Source of the DNA: a virus
Length of the DNA: 51,010 nt
IMG/VR virus record: IMGVR_UViG_3300028590_000025
Span: 1-51,010 of that record
Strand: one strand, 5' to 3'
In this document: piece by piece, positions 44,956 through 51,010 of the stretch
How the letters are laid out: each line of letters starts with the position of its first letter
Position numbering within the stretch: position 1 is the first letter of the stretch
Translations under genes and position numbers: made by a program
The notes under the pieces: model-generated
What the model was told of the DNA's origin: nothing
Databases searched by the model: none
The model's input: the letters and a program-made list of their open reading frames with translations, nothing else

Positions 44956-45753
44956 ATGGATACCATTGCTGCCAGAATCAAGTTTGTCCGGAAGAGTGCC
45001 GGCCTCTCCCAAGAAGCCTTTGGCAAAGCGCTGGGCGTGTCCCGCGGCGCTGTGGGCAATTGGGAACTGGACAAGGACATCGGCAAAGACAACCTACTCG
45101 CCATCGCGAAAGAGTGGCGCGTGAGCCTGGACTGGCTGATGAACGGGAAGGGCGAAGCGCCGGATCGCGACGACATCCTCGGAACTGAAGTCTTCAAGGA
45201 CAATGCGCCGAAGGCGTATTCCACCTTCGACCCTGACGAGGAATGGAAGCCTGAGACAGAGTTTGAGGGCGAAGCTTATACCCGCGAGATGTGGACGCCG
45301 CGCCAGCCCGGCGCACTGCCCGAACTGGATCTCAAGGTCGGTGCCGGCGAAGGTTCTGTGGGCGATATCCTGGTGCTCGAGCACAAGGGCCATGCCTACT
45401 CTGGCCATCGTATCGTGGACGAATGGCTCTTCCCCGAGAGCTTCCTGCATTATGCCGGCACAAGCCCGAACCATTCGATCGTTGCCGAAGTAACCGGCGA
45501 TTCCATGGTTTCGTCCTACCTGCCCGGCGACCGCGTTGTGGTCGACCTGAGCCAAGAGATGAGCGTGGACGGGGTTTACATGTGGAGCGATGGGCATAGC
45601 CCGCCGCAGATCAAACGGCTCCAGCGCATCCCCTTCAGCGATCCGCCGCGCGTCGAAATCAGCTCCGACAACAAGGCCTATAAAAGCTTCGAGGCACCCC
45701 TAGCCGAGGTCCGCATCTTCGGCCGGATCACCTGGCACTTGGGCCGGAGATAG
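44956..45753 (+). CDS. cI: CI-like repressor with S24 peptidase domain
   Basis: 265 residues from ATG 44956 (ATG 44920 would add 12 but sits over O3). N-terminal HTH: S-A-G-L-S-Q-E-A-F-G-K-A-L-G-V-S-R-G-A-V. C-terminal S24 domain: E-V-T-G-D-S-M (Ser183), Y-L-P-G-D-R-V-V-V and Q-I-K-R-L (Lys220) form the Ser-Lys dyad for RecA-stimulated self-cleavage. So the prophage is probably SOS-inducible. No ribosome site is seen before this ATG, so the mRNA may be leaderless as for lambda cI from PRM. Confidence 0.9.
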   Translation: MDTIAARIKFVRKSAGLSQEAFGKALGVSRGAVGNWELDKDIGKDNLLAIAKEWRVSLDWLMNGKGEAPDRDDILGTEVFKDNAPKAYSTFDPDEEWKPETEFEGEAYTREMWTPRQPGALPELDLKVGAGEGSVGDILVLEHKGHAYSGHRIVDEWLFPESFLHYAGTSPNHSIVAEVTGDSMVSSYLPGDRVVVDLSQEMSVDGVYMWSDGHSPPQIKRLQRIPFSDPPRVEISSDNKAYKSFEAPLAEVRIFGRITWHLGRR

Positions 45754-45757
45754 TTTC

Positions 45758-46009
45758 GTGAGCGAGAAGCCTACAAAACTCATCGTTTACCTCGCCTTCG
45801 TCCGAGACGAAGAAGGCGAACTGCAGCCAGCTTTTGAGGCCCGTGAAGCTCAATCCGAGAGCGCAGCTAAGCAGCAGGCAGCAATGCTCTGGGGCTCTGG
45901 AAAGTATGCTGGTGCCATTGCCTGGTGGCGTTCGGCCGATCTCGTCAATGGCGAGTTCGGGGAGCCTGTTATCCTCTTCCAGCAGGGCGAAGTGCCCGAA
46001 ATGGAATAG
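45758..46009 (+). CDS. Small protein downstream of cI
   Basis: 83 residues from GTG 45758 with GGAGA upstream, four bases after the cI stop. K-L-I-V-Y-L-A-F-V-R-D-E-E-G-E-L-Q-P-A then A-I-A-W-W-R-S-A-D: a compact alpha/beta protein of a kind common near phage repressors, without known function. Being on the cI transcript it should be made in the lysogen. Confidence 0.6.
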   Translation: MSEKPTKLIVYLAFVRDEEGELQPAFEAREAQSESAAKQQAAMLWGSGKYAGAIAWWRSADLVNGEFGEPVILFQQGEVPEME

Positions 46010-46028
46010 GCACCGAGGAGATCAATCT

Positions 46029-46433
46029 ATGAGGACATTTGCCACTGGATGCGTAACCGCAGTGTTTCTGCTGGCTACCCCTGCGAGTGCGATTGAGCCG
46101 TCGCGCGTCCAGCAATGCTGGAACCTTCAGCCGGAACACTTCAGCATCGGCGCCAAGGTCGAGATGCGGATAAAGCTCGATGCGAACGGCAGTGTCGTGA
46201 CTGCCGACGTCCTCCGGTATGAGCCCGATAGCGAGGATGGCCGGGCAGTCGCCATGTCCGCAGCGCGAGCTGCAGTGACTTGCGGACCTTACCCTGGCGA
46301 GAGCGGGGAATTCTACTTCACGTTCACCCCTGATAACTCTGCCGAAAGCAGCGTCATCACCCTGCCCGATAACGCCGACGGCACTGACAATTCGCTGGCC
46401 AATGAGATCCAGCAGTTGATCGACGGCAAATGA
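46029..46433 (+). CDS. Secreted TolA/TonB-C-terminal-like protein, lysogen-expressed candidate
   Basis: 134 residues from ATG 46029, with GAGGAG at ideal spacing. A clear signal peptide (M-R-T-F-A-T-G-C-V-T-A-V-F-L-L-A, cleavage after A-S-A near residue 21). The mature part reads V-E-M-R-I-K-L-D-A-N-G-S-V-V-T-A-D-V-L, then A-A-R-A-A-V-T-C-G-P-Y, as in the TonB-C/TolA-III fold of rhizobial proteins. A periplasmic TolA-like domain expressed from a prophage could block phages or toxins that use TolA/TonB; inferred. Confidence 0.68.
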   Translation: MRTFATGCVTAVFLLATPASAIEPSRVQQCWNLQPEHFSIGAKVEMRIKLDANGSVVTADVLRYEPDSEDGRAVAMSAARAAVTCGPYPGESGEFYFTFTPDNSAESSVITLPDNADGTDNSLANEIQQLIDGK

Positions 46434-46500
46434 TACCGAGCGTCCTTGGTCGGGTCATTGATATGCCGCGACGACTGAACGAGAAATGCCCGAGGCCCGA

Positions 46501-46809
46501 ATGAGCGCACCAAAGCCCGACGACGATTGGCTAGATGTCACCATTCGCTTTGTGACCCCCTGGATCGTTGGTGCCTTCGTACTCACGACATTGGTTCTGA
46601 TCCCGGTCCTCTCAATCGGCTTCACGCTTTTCGTGTTCCTGAAAACGGGAGCATGGGAGGCGATCAGCACGAGCGAAATAACGGCATGGACCGCTTCGAC
46701 CGATTGGGTCGGGTTCAACCAGGTAGCCAACTGGGTTCTGAACACCTGGGTCGGGTTCCCATCCATCGCTTTGGGATTATTCGCAGCTCTGGCTTACGCC
46801 GAACGATAG
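46501..46809 (+). CDS. Two-span membrane protein of the cI-linked cassette
   Basis: 102 residues from ATG 46501 (ATG 46486 possible). Two hydrophobic spans: about residues 16-46 (V-G-A-F-V-L-T-T-L-V-L-I-P-V-L) and about 78-98. It is the third gene after cI. Membrane proteins in this location often mediate superinfection exclusion; no family signature supports that here. Confidence 0.6.
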   Translation: MSAPKPDDDWLDVTIRFVTPWIVGAFVLTTLVLIPVLSIGFTLFVFLKTGAWEAISTSEITAWTASTDWVGFNQVANWVLNTWVGFPSIALGLFAALAYAER

Positions 46810-46869
46810 TCTCGCGCGTACTGCCCTATTGATAGATCCAGTTACTGGATAGTTCGGCTCTATAGAACC

Positions 46870-47013
46870 TTGAACTCAGTGGAAGCGCTGCGCCTAGCGG
46901 CGCGCTTCCTCGATGCCGGTAAGAGGGTGTTCTATAACCCGTTCGTCGTAGCCGCTTCGCGTCTACTCCTCACTGATCACCCCATTATAGTTACCGCGTA
47001 TACGCGTGCGTGA
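46870..47013 (+). CDS. Possible small ORF (47 aa) before the right operators
   Basis: TTG 46870 (GTG 46879 alternative) to 47013, in a stretch open since 46810. The translation (V-E-A-L-R-L-A-A-R-F-L-D-A-G-K-R-V-F-Y) is protein-like, but there is no ribosome site. It may be a relic of a longer gene. Otherwise 46810-47159 holds only operators and untranslated leader. Confidence 0.3.
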   Translation: MNSVEALRLAARFLDAGKRVFYNPFVVAASRLLLTDHPIIVTAYTRA

Positions 47014-47035
47014 AAGGTCGCGTCAAGCGAAAATT

Positions 47036-47050
47036 GAAAGCGTCACTTTC
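47036..47050. promoter_or_regulatory. Operator-like site O4 (OL-like)
   Basis: Perfect half sites GAAAG-CGTCA-CTTTC, about 2.1 kb from the O1-O3 cluster, upstream of the rightward early operon. Confidence 0.75.
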
Positions 47051-47069
47051 TTTTTGCTTGCAGTGCCCT

Positions 47070-47084
47070 GAAAGTTGTGCTTTC
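47070..47084. promoter_or_regulatory. Operator-like site O5 (OL-like)
   Basis: Perfect half sites GAAAG-TTGTG-CTTTC, flanked by T on the left and A on the right, so the palindrome is longer than the core. Centre 34 bases from O4. The rightward early promoter should lie at or between O4 and O5. Confidence 0.75.
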
Positions 47085-47159
47085 AATAGCTCCATCAGCC
47101 GAGGACGAAGAAGCGCAAGGCGCCGATCTCCTCAGCACATTTGATGGAGTGAGCAGGCT

Positions 47160-47690
47160 ATGCTCGATCAGGCAACAGTCCAGAGGCTTTTCACATACGA
47201 TGCCACCACAGGCATCCTGACCTGGAATACTCGCGCCCGCTCCGAGTTCCCTTCTGACTGGTCGCACAAAGTCTGGAACAAGAGGTTCTCTGGCAAGCCT
47301 GCCGGGTCTCCGTCTGGCATCGGCTATCTCAAAGTACGAATCCTTGGCGCTACCTATCTTGTCCACCGGGTCATCTGGCTACTTGTTCACGGCGAGATGC
47401 CGGACGCGGTCGATCACATCAACGGGGATCGCGCAGACAACCGCCTAGTCAATCTGCGGGCGGCAACTACCGCCGAAAACAACCGCAATGCGAAGCGACG
47501 CGATGACAACCAGAGCGGGCACACGGGTGTCGCTTGGGACAAGTGGCGCGACAACTGGGTCGCGTACATCAGCGTCGAAGGCGTCGAGCGCAAGCTGGGC
47601 CGCTTCAAGTCGCTGGCTGACGCGGTGCAGGTCCGCAAAGCCGCAGAGCAACAATTCAATTTTCACAGCAATCACGGACGGTCGGCTTAG
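47160..47690 (+). CDS. HNH endonuclease with AP2 domain
   Basis: 176 residues from ATG 47160. H-R-V-I-W-L-L-V-H-G, V-D-H-I-N-G-D-R-A-D-N-R and N-L-R-A-A-T-T-A-E-N form the HNH motif; a C-terminal AP2-like DNA-binding domain follows (G-H-T-G-V-A-W-D-K-W-R-D-N-W-V-A-Y). This is the homing-endonuclease type that often invades phage genomes. As first gene after the rightward operators it is probably expressed early. Confidence 0.9.
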   Translation: MLDQATVQRLFTYDATTGILTWNTRARSEFPSDWSHKVWNKRFSGKPAGSPSGIGYLKVRILGATYLVHRVIWLLVHGEMPDAVDHINGDRADNRLVNLRAATTAENNRNAKRRDDNQSGHTGVAWDKWRDNWVAYISVEGVERKLGRFKSLADAVQVRKAAEQQFNFHSNHGRSA

Positions 47691-47724
47691 GCCGATCTCC
47701 TCGAAGCCCCGATGGAGACGCACC

Positions 47725-48108
47725 ATGGTCAATGCCGAGAACATTCTGAAAGTGGCCGACGCGATCGAGACGCACTCGATCCCTGATCTCGGCTTCAACC
47801 TGACGTTCTACATGAGCGATATTGGTCAAGACGAATACGACACCGACCTGATCATCGTAGATCGCTCGGGCCACAATTGTGGAACGGTTGCTTGCATCGC
47901 TGGGTGGAGCGCGGCGCTCCGCACCGGAAGCGCCCTCGATGCAAGCGTGATGTCTGAAGCGCTATACCTTGGCCTCGACTATAGCAGTGGCGCCAAGCTG
48001 TTTGGCTGCGACATGCCTATTAACGAACGCAATGTCGTGACGCAGGAACAAGCCGTCCGCACTCTCCGCCACCTCGCCGCTACCGGCGAAGTCGACTGGA
48101 CGGTGTGA
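47725..48108 (+). CDS. Hypothetical early protein (127 aa)
   Basis: ATG 47725 with GGAG upstream. Contains G-H-N-C-G-T-V-A-C-I-A-G-W, a motif common in phage and plasmid proteins of this type, followed by A-L-Y-L-G-L-D-Y and a helical C-terminus that includes Q-A-V-R-T-L-R-H-L. No function is known to me. Confidence 0.65.
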   Translation: MVNAENILKVADAIETHSIPDLGFNLTFYMSDIGQDEYDTDLIIVDRSGHNCGTVACIAGWSAALRTGSALDASVMSEALYLGLDYSSGAKLFGCDMPINERNVVTQEQAVRTLRHLAATGEVDWTV

Positions 48109-48110
48109 TC

Positions 48111-48593
48111 ATGACCACATTCATTCCCATCGAGCGCTTGACCAGCGGCGTTTGCGTGCATCGTGTCGGCGGCGATTTCGGCCCCTTCGGCAATGCTGCC
48201 GAGGTCGTGTCCTGCGAGTTCGAAGGCGACTGCTACACCGTCACTGCCCTCCTCATCGAAACCGATGGTGCCGATGAATGGACCGGCGATGACGAGGTGA
48301 TCTTTCACGTCGATGCCGGCGAGAAGATCGAGTTTGCTGGTCAGGGCATTCCCCCGTTCATGCGCCCCGAGGGTGATGTGACGACCGAGGAATGGGCCGC
48401 GAAGGCACAGGCCCACGAACTGGCCGCAGACAGGGCCATCGTCGAGGCAGACCGCGTTCGTGGCTACGTGGGTCGGAAGATCGACGAAACGGCGCTGGTG
48501 GCTTCCGTAGCCGATGCGCTGGGCGTTTCCGGTGGTGAGCGCCGTGCCGAGTTCTTCGGTGCGTGTGATCGCGCTCTCATGGCTGCGGAGTGA
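48111..48593 (+). CDS. Hypothetical early protein (160 aa)
   Basis: ATG 48111 (GTG 48105 overlaps the previous stop). N-terminal beta half with acidic D-E-W-T-G-D-D-E-V-I-F-H-V-D and helical C-terminal half (A-A-K-A-Q-A-H-E-L-A-A-D-R-A). Acidic overall. No family recognised. Its stop overlaps the next start. Confidence 0.6.
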   Translation: MTTFIPIERLTSGVCVHRVGGDFGPFGNAAEVVSCEFEGDCYTVTALLIETDGADEWTGDDEVIFHVDAGEKIEFAGQGIPPFMRPEGDVTTEEWAAKAQAHELAADRAIVEADRVRGYVGRKIDETALVASVADALGVSGGERRAEFFGACDRALMAAE

Positions 48594-48823
48594 TGGCCAT
48601 GAGCGCTTCAGAAAACCACAACCGGCTTGCCCGAGAGTTTGTTCAGCTAGTTGGAACGGAAACCCATAGCGGCCCAGAACTGATGGTCGTGATGGAAAGC
48701 GCAATGCTGGGCACCATGCTTCTACTGGTGCGGCTCTACGGCGTGAAGCCGACCGACGCATCGATCTATCTCGAAGCCGCCCTACAGCGCGCCACCGAGC
48801 GCTATTCGGAGGGCAAGGCATGA
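48593..48823 (+). CDS. Hypothetical small helical protein (76 aa)
   Basis: ATG 48593 overlaps the previous stop (TGATG); GTG 48590 is possible. One hydrophobic helix (M-L-G-T-M-L-L-L-V-R-L) within a helical protein ending E-R-Y-S-E-G-K-A. Function unknown; coupled to both neighbours. Confidence 0.6.
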   Translation: MAMSASENHNRLAREFVQLVGTETHSGPELMVVMESAMLGTMLLLVRLYGVKPTDASIYLEAALQRATERYSEGKA

Positions 48824-48945
48824 CCTCTCACCCCCTCCTCGAAGCCACTCTGGCGACCATCACCGGCGTGCTGTTCTTCGGTCTAATCATGGTGCCGGGT
48901 TTCTGGCTCCGCTTCGGCTGCATGCCGTGGGAGGCGATTCAGTGA
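48820..48945 (+). CDS. Small membrane protein (41 aa)
   Basis: ATG 48820 in an ATGA overlap, with AAGG upstream; ends at 48945 overlapping the next GTG. One membrane helix (A-T-I-T-G-V-L-F-F-G-L-I-M-V-P-G-F-W-L) followed by F-G-C-M-P-W-E-A-I-Q. Unknown role; its tight packing supports translation. Confidence 0.6.
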   Translation: MTSHPLLEATLATITGVLFFGLIMVPGFWLRFGCMPWEAIQ

Positions 48946-49304
48946 CCCGCACCACCCAAGCCATCGGCCAGTCCCGCTTTCACCCAATCACCAGCTTCGC
49001 CGCCGTCGCAGACGGGTCGGAGCGCGTCACTCCCAAGGAGCCAGCGATGTTCGATCTAGTCGGCGCCATTTCCTCGGCGCGGAAGACCTACGAGGCCGGT
49101 GTTTCAGTTCGCGGAGCCATTGCAGCCGGCGGCGAACCGGATGGGTTGGTCGCCGACCTCCATGCCCGGTTCCGAGAGCAGGCAACGGCCATGGGTTACC
49201 TGGTCACCTCGCTTGATGACGATGCGGAGCGGGAAACCAATGAGGCCGACGAAGACGCCCAGGCTGCGGTCGAGGGTAACGACATGCGGGTGGCCGCAGA
49301 ATGA
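48942..49304 (+). CDS. Hypothetical early protein (120 aa)
   Basis: GTG 48942 with GGGAGG at good spacing and overlap with the previous stop. An internal ATG at 49047 also has AAGGAG at ideal spacing, so an 85-residue form (M-F-D-L-V-G-A-I-S-S-A-R) may be made instead or in addition. The C-terminus is very acidic (D-D-D-A-E-R-E-T-N-E-A-D-E-D). No family. Confidence 0.55.
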   Translation: MTRTTQAIGQSRFHPITSFAAVADGSERVTPKEPAMFDLVGAISSARKTYEAGVSVRGAIAAGGEPDGLVADLHARFREQATAMGYLVTSLDDDAERETNEADEDAQAAVEGNDMRVAAE

Positions 49305-49591
49305 GCGCGATCACCCTTCCTGCTCGCTATGACGATATGAGCTGGCAGGAGCGGCGCGAAGTGCGCTTGGCTTATGTTCAGTCGCAGGGCGGCCAGTGCC
49401 ACCACTGCAAAGCAGCGCTCGATGGCGATCCGCCGCAGGAAATCATGCGGAAGCGCATCAACTGGCGTCTGTTTCCGGCCAACTTCCTCAAGCACCCGGT
49501 GCACCTGCACCACAGCCACGACACCGGTCTGACCATCGGCGCAGTTCATGCCCGTTGCAACGCCGTGCTCTGGCAGTACCACGGAGAGTGA
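49301..49591 (+). CDS. HNH / endonuclease VII-like protein
   Basis: 96 residues. C-H-H-C near residue 36 and later V-H-L-H-H-S-H-D-T-G, then G-A-V-H-A-R-C-N-A-V-L-W-Q-Y-H-G: the metal-binding and catalytic arrangement of small HNH enzymes related to T4 endonuclease VII. Located just upstream of the annealing ATPase, it likely processes recombination branches. ATGA-type overlap with the gene before it. Confidence 0.8.
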   Translation: MSAITLPARYDDMSWQERREVRLAYVQSQGGQCHHCKAALDGDPPQEIMRKRINWRLFPANFLKHPVHLHHSHDTGLTIGAVHARCNAVLWQYHGE

Positions 49592-49593
49592 CG

Positions 49594-49779
49594 ATGAACC
49601 GCGCCGCCCTCCTCAGCCTCGCCCGCACCCAGCGCCGCCTCTCCCATCAATACCGGGCATGGGCCCGAGAGGACGAGCGCGCCGGGAAGCTGGACGCATA
49701 CCGCCGAGACACCGCCGAGGCCGATCGCCTCCGCAAGGACGCCCGCTGGCATCTCCAGCGCGCCCGCACCGCAATCTGA
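49594..49779 (+). CDS. Small basic helical protein (61 aa)
   Basis: ATG 49594 with GGAGA upstream. Very rich in Arg/Ala/Leu (R-R-L-S-H-Q-Y-R-A-W-A-R-E-D-E-R-A), all helical. Possibly nucleic-acid binding; no family recognised. Confidence 0.55.
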   Translation: MNRAALLSLARTQRRLSHQYRAWAREDERAGKLDAYRRDTAEADRLRKDARWHLQRARTAI

Positions 49780-49796
49780 AACCGGGAGAACCCGAT

Positions 49797-50714
49797 ATGC
49801 CACTGAAGATCACCAAGGCCGCCGACCCGATCACCGTGGAACGGCTCAACGTCGTCATCTACGGCCCGCCGGGCCTGGGCAAGACCTCTCTTGCCTTCAC
49901 CGCCGAAGCGCCGCTCCTGCTGGACTTCGACAACGGCTCGCACCGTGCCGCTGGTCGTAAGGACGTTGTGCGCATTTCGGACTGGTCCGAAGTCGCCGGC
50001 ATCACCGCCGAAGACCTTGCACCCTATCGCAGCGTCATCATGGACACCGCGGGCCGCGCGCTCGACGTTCTGACCGCCGACATCATCCGCACCAACCCCA
50101 AGCATGGCCGTGGCGGCGCATTGTCGCTTCAGGGCTATGGCGAGCTCAAGTCGCGCTTCGTCGCCTTCCTGAAGCTCCTGAACAGCTTCGGAAAGGACGT
50201 GGTGCTGATCGCGCACATGGATGAACAGCGCAACGGCGACGACGTGATCGAACGTCTCGACGTTCAGGGCGGCAGCAAGGGCGAAATCTACAAGGCCGCC
50301 GACGCCATGGGCCGTCTGGTCATGGAAGGCGGCAAGCGCATGCTGAAGTTCTCCCCGGCCGACGCCGCGTTCGGCAAGAACCCTGGCCAGCTTGAACCGC
50401 TGCTGGTGCCGCACAATGACGACGCGGTGTTCGACACCTTCCTCGCCCAGGTCATCACCAAGACCAAGGACAAGCTCAACACGCTCTCCGAGGACCAGAA
50501 GGCCGCCAAGCAAGCGCAGGATGCCCTACGCGAGGCGCTGGCAGGCGTAAGCGATGCTGATGGCATCAACAAACTGATCGACGACGCGAAGGCGTCAGGC
50601 AAACCTGGCGTGATGCTGCTGCACAACCGCGCCACCGAACTGGGCCTGGTTGGCGACAAGGCCAGCGGCACCTATGTGGCCAAGCCTGCCGTCGAGCAAC
50701 AGGACGCCGCCTGA
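49797..50714 (+). CDS. Sak4-like RecA-fold ATPase (annealing / recombination)
   Basis: 305 residues from ATG 49797 with GGGAGAA upstream. I-Y-G-P-P-G-L-G-K-T-S (Walker A, 23-31), L-L-D-F-D-N-G-S-H-R, and S-V-I-M-D-T-A-G (Walker B, Asp83), then H-M-D-E-Q after a long hydrophobic strand: the AAA_24/Sak4 type of phage single-strand-annealing ATPase. Context is decisive: exonuclease, SSB and NinB follow directly. The C-terminal 80 residues are helical and less conserved. The stop overlaps the exonuclease start (TGATG). Confidence 0.85.
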   Translation: MPLKITKAADPITVERLNVVIYGPPGLGKTSLAFTAEAPLLLDFDNGSHRAAGRKDVVRISDWSEVAGITAEDLAPYRSVIMDTAGRALDVLTADIIRTNPKHGRGGALSLQGYGELKSRFVAFLKLLNSFGKDVVLIAHMDEQRNGDDVIERLDVQGGSKGEIYKAADAMGRLVMEGGKRMLKFSPADAAFGKNPGQLEPLLVPHNDDAVFDTFLAQVITKTKDKLNTLSEDQKAAKQAQDALREALAGVSDADGINKLIDDAKASGKPGVMLLHNRATELGLVGDKASGTYVAKPAVEQQDAA

Positions 50715-51010
50715 TGCTGGCCCGGGTCTCCAATATCGAAGCCTATCGGAAGTGGCAGAATTGGAAGCCACTTTTCGATGGCGACGAAGAGCCGTCGCTT
50801 GAGGATTTCGTGCGGTCTATCACCACCGACGAGCCCAGCGAGAAGATGATGGCCGGCACGGCGTTCCATGCCGCCATCGAGAACGCCACCTATGGCAGCC
50901 ATGACACCTTCGAGGCCATGGGCTACCGGTTTATCCTGCCCGACGCCGAGATTGCCCTACCGGCCATTCGCGAGCTGCGCGCCTTCAAGGCCTATGGCGC
51001 AGTGTCGGTG
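50714..51010 (+). CDS. PD-(D/E)XK exonuclease, 5-prime part (continues at 1)
   Basis: ATG 50714, overlapping the ATPase stop. The first 54 residues (M-L-A-R-V-S-N-I-E-A-Y-R-K-W, G-T-A-F-H-A-A-I-E-N at 48-57, a helix with the usual G-x-x-x-H motif of RecB-like nucleases) run in frame into position 3 of the window. It continues to 51010 only because of the terminal redundancy. The full product is 201 residues; the catalytic residues are described with the 3-prime part. Confidence 0.88.
   Translation, partial: MLARVSNIEAYRKWQNWKPLFDGDEEPSLEDFVRSITTDEPSEKMMAGTAFHAAIENATYGSHDTFEAMGYRFILPDAEIALPAIRELRAFKAYGAVSV
50874..51010. repeat. Terminal redundancy, right copy
   Basis: Right copy of the 137-base repeat at positions 1-137. 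It differs at 51000-51002 (C-A-G in place of G-C-T). Removing it closes the circle at 50873 bp. Confidence 0.9.

Noticed and set aside
46838-46852. Terminator hairpin ATCCAG-TTA-CTGGAT
   Set aside because: The six-base-pair stem is not followed by a T run and is AT-rich; too weak to call.

Overview
The window is the nearly complete genome of a temperate, tailed (siphovirus-like) phage of an alphaproteobacterium, assembled as a linear contig that closes on itself. The first 137 bases recur at the end (from 50874) with three mismatches, and one gene (a PD-(D/E)XK exonuclease) starts at 50714 and finishes at 446. The genome is therefore about 50.87 kb and circular or circularly permuted. High GC, a GcrA cell-cycle-regulator homologue, an integrase of the type common in rhizobial relatives, a tRNA-Cys-like attP and proteins such as DUF2184, DUF2213 and an Acb1/DUF1073-type portal point to a Hyphomicrobiales host (Devosia-like is a guess).

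Layout. The immunity region is at 44.6-47.1 kb: a Cro-like gene (minus) and a CI/S24 repressor (plus) flank three operator-like sites of form GAAAG-N5-CTTTC, and two more sites lie about 2.1 kb away at 47.04-47.08 kb, as in the OR/OL pair of lambda. The repressor is followed by three small genes that a lysogen may express: a small protein, a secreted TolA/TonB-C-like protein and a two-helix membrane protein. From 47.16 kb rightward across the contig ends to 5.36 kb runs the plus-strand early operon: HNH/AP2 endonuclease, small proteins, a second HNH protein, a Sak4-like ATPase, the exonuclease, SSB, NinB, a YbcO-type nuclease, an AlpA-like protein and the integrase. A terminator and attP follow, the latter with repeated arm-type sites around a tRNA-Cys 5-prime half.

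From 44.87 kb leftward to 34.39 kb runs a tightly overlapped minus-strand operon of about 20 genes: Cro, small proteins, a papain-like protein, two tandem RuvC-fold proteins, a cytosine-methyltransferase-like protein, an MT-A70 adenine methyltransferase, GcrA, a TOPRIM primase/helicase and two possible regulators. The late genes continue on the minus strand from 33.7 kb to about 7.7 kb: small and large terminase, portal fused to a 2H phosphodiesterase, protease/scaffold with an internal start, cement and major capsid proteins, connectors, tail tube, a tail-assembly-chaperone pair joined by a -1 frameshift site, tape measure, tail-tip genes in lambda order M-L-K-J, fibres, a sialidase-like spike and a lysis cassette (GH108 endolysin, overlapping spanins, two membrane proteins).

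Several plus-strand genes interrupt the late block and look like morons: a membrane O-acyltransferase beside the sialidase-like tail protein, and a HEPN-like protein. The strongest leads are the portal-Acb1-like fusion, the frameshift cassette, the five-operator switch, the attP architecture, the GcrA/adenine-methyltransferase pair, and the acyltransferase/spike and HEPN-like morons. All family calls are from reading motifs; no search was run.
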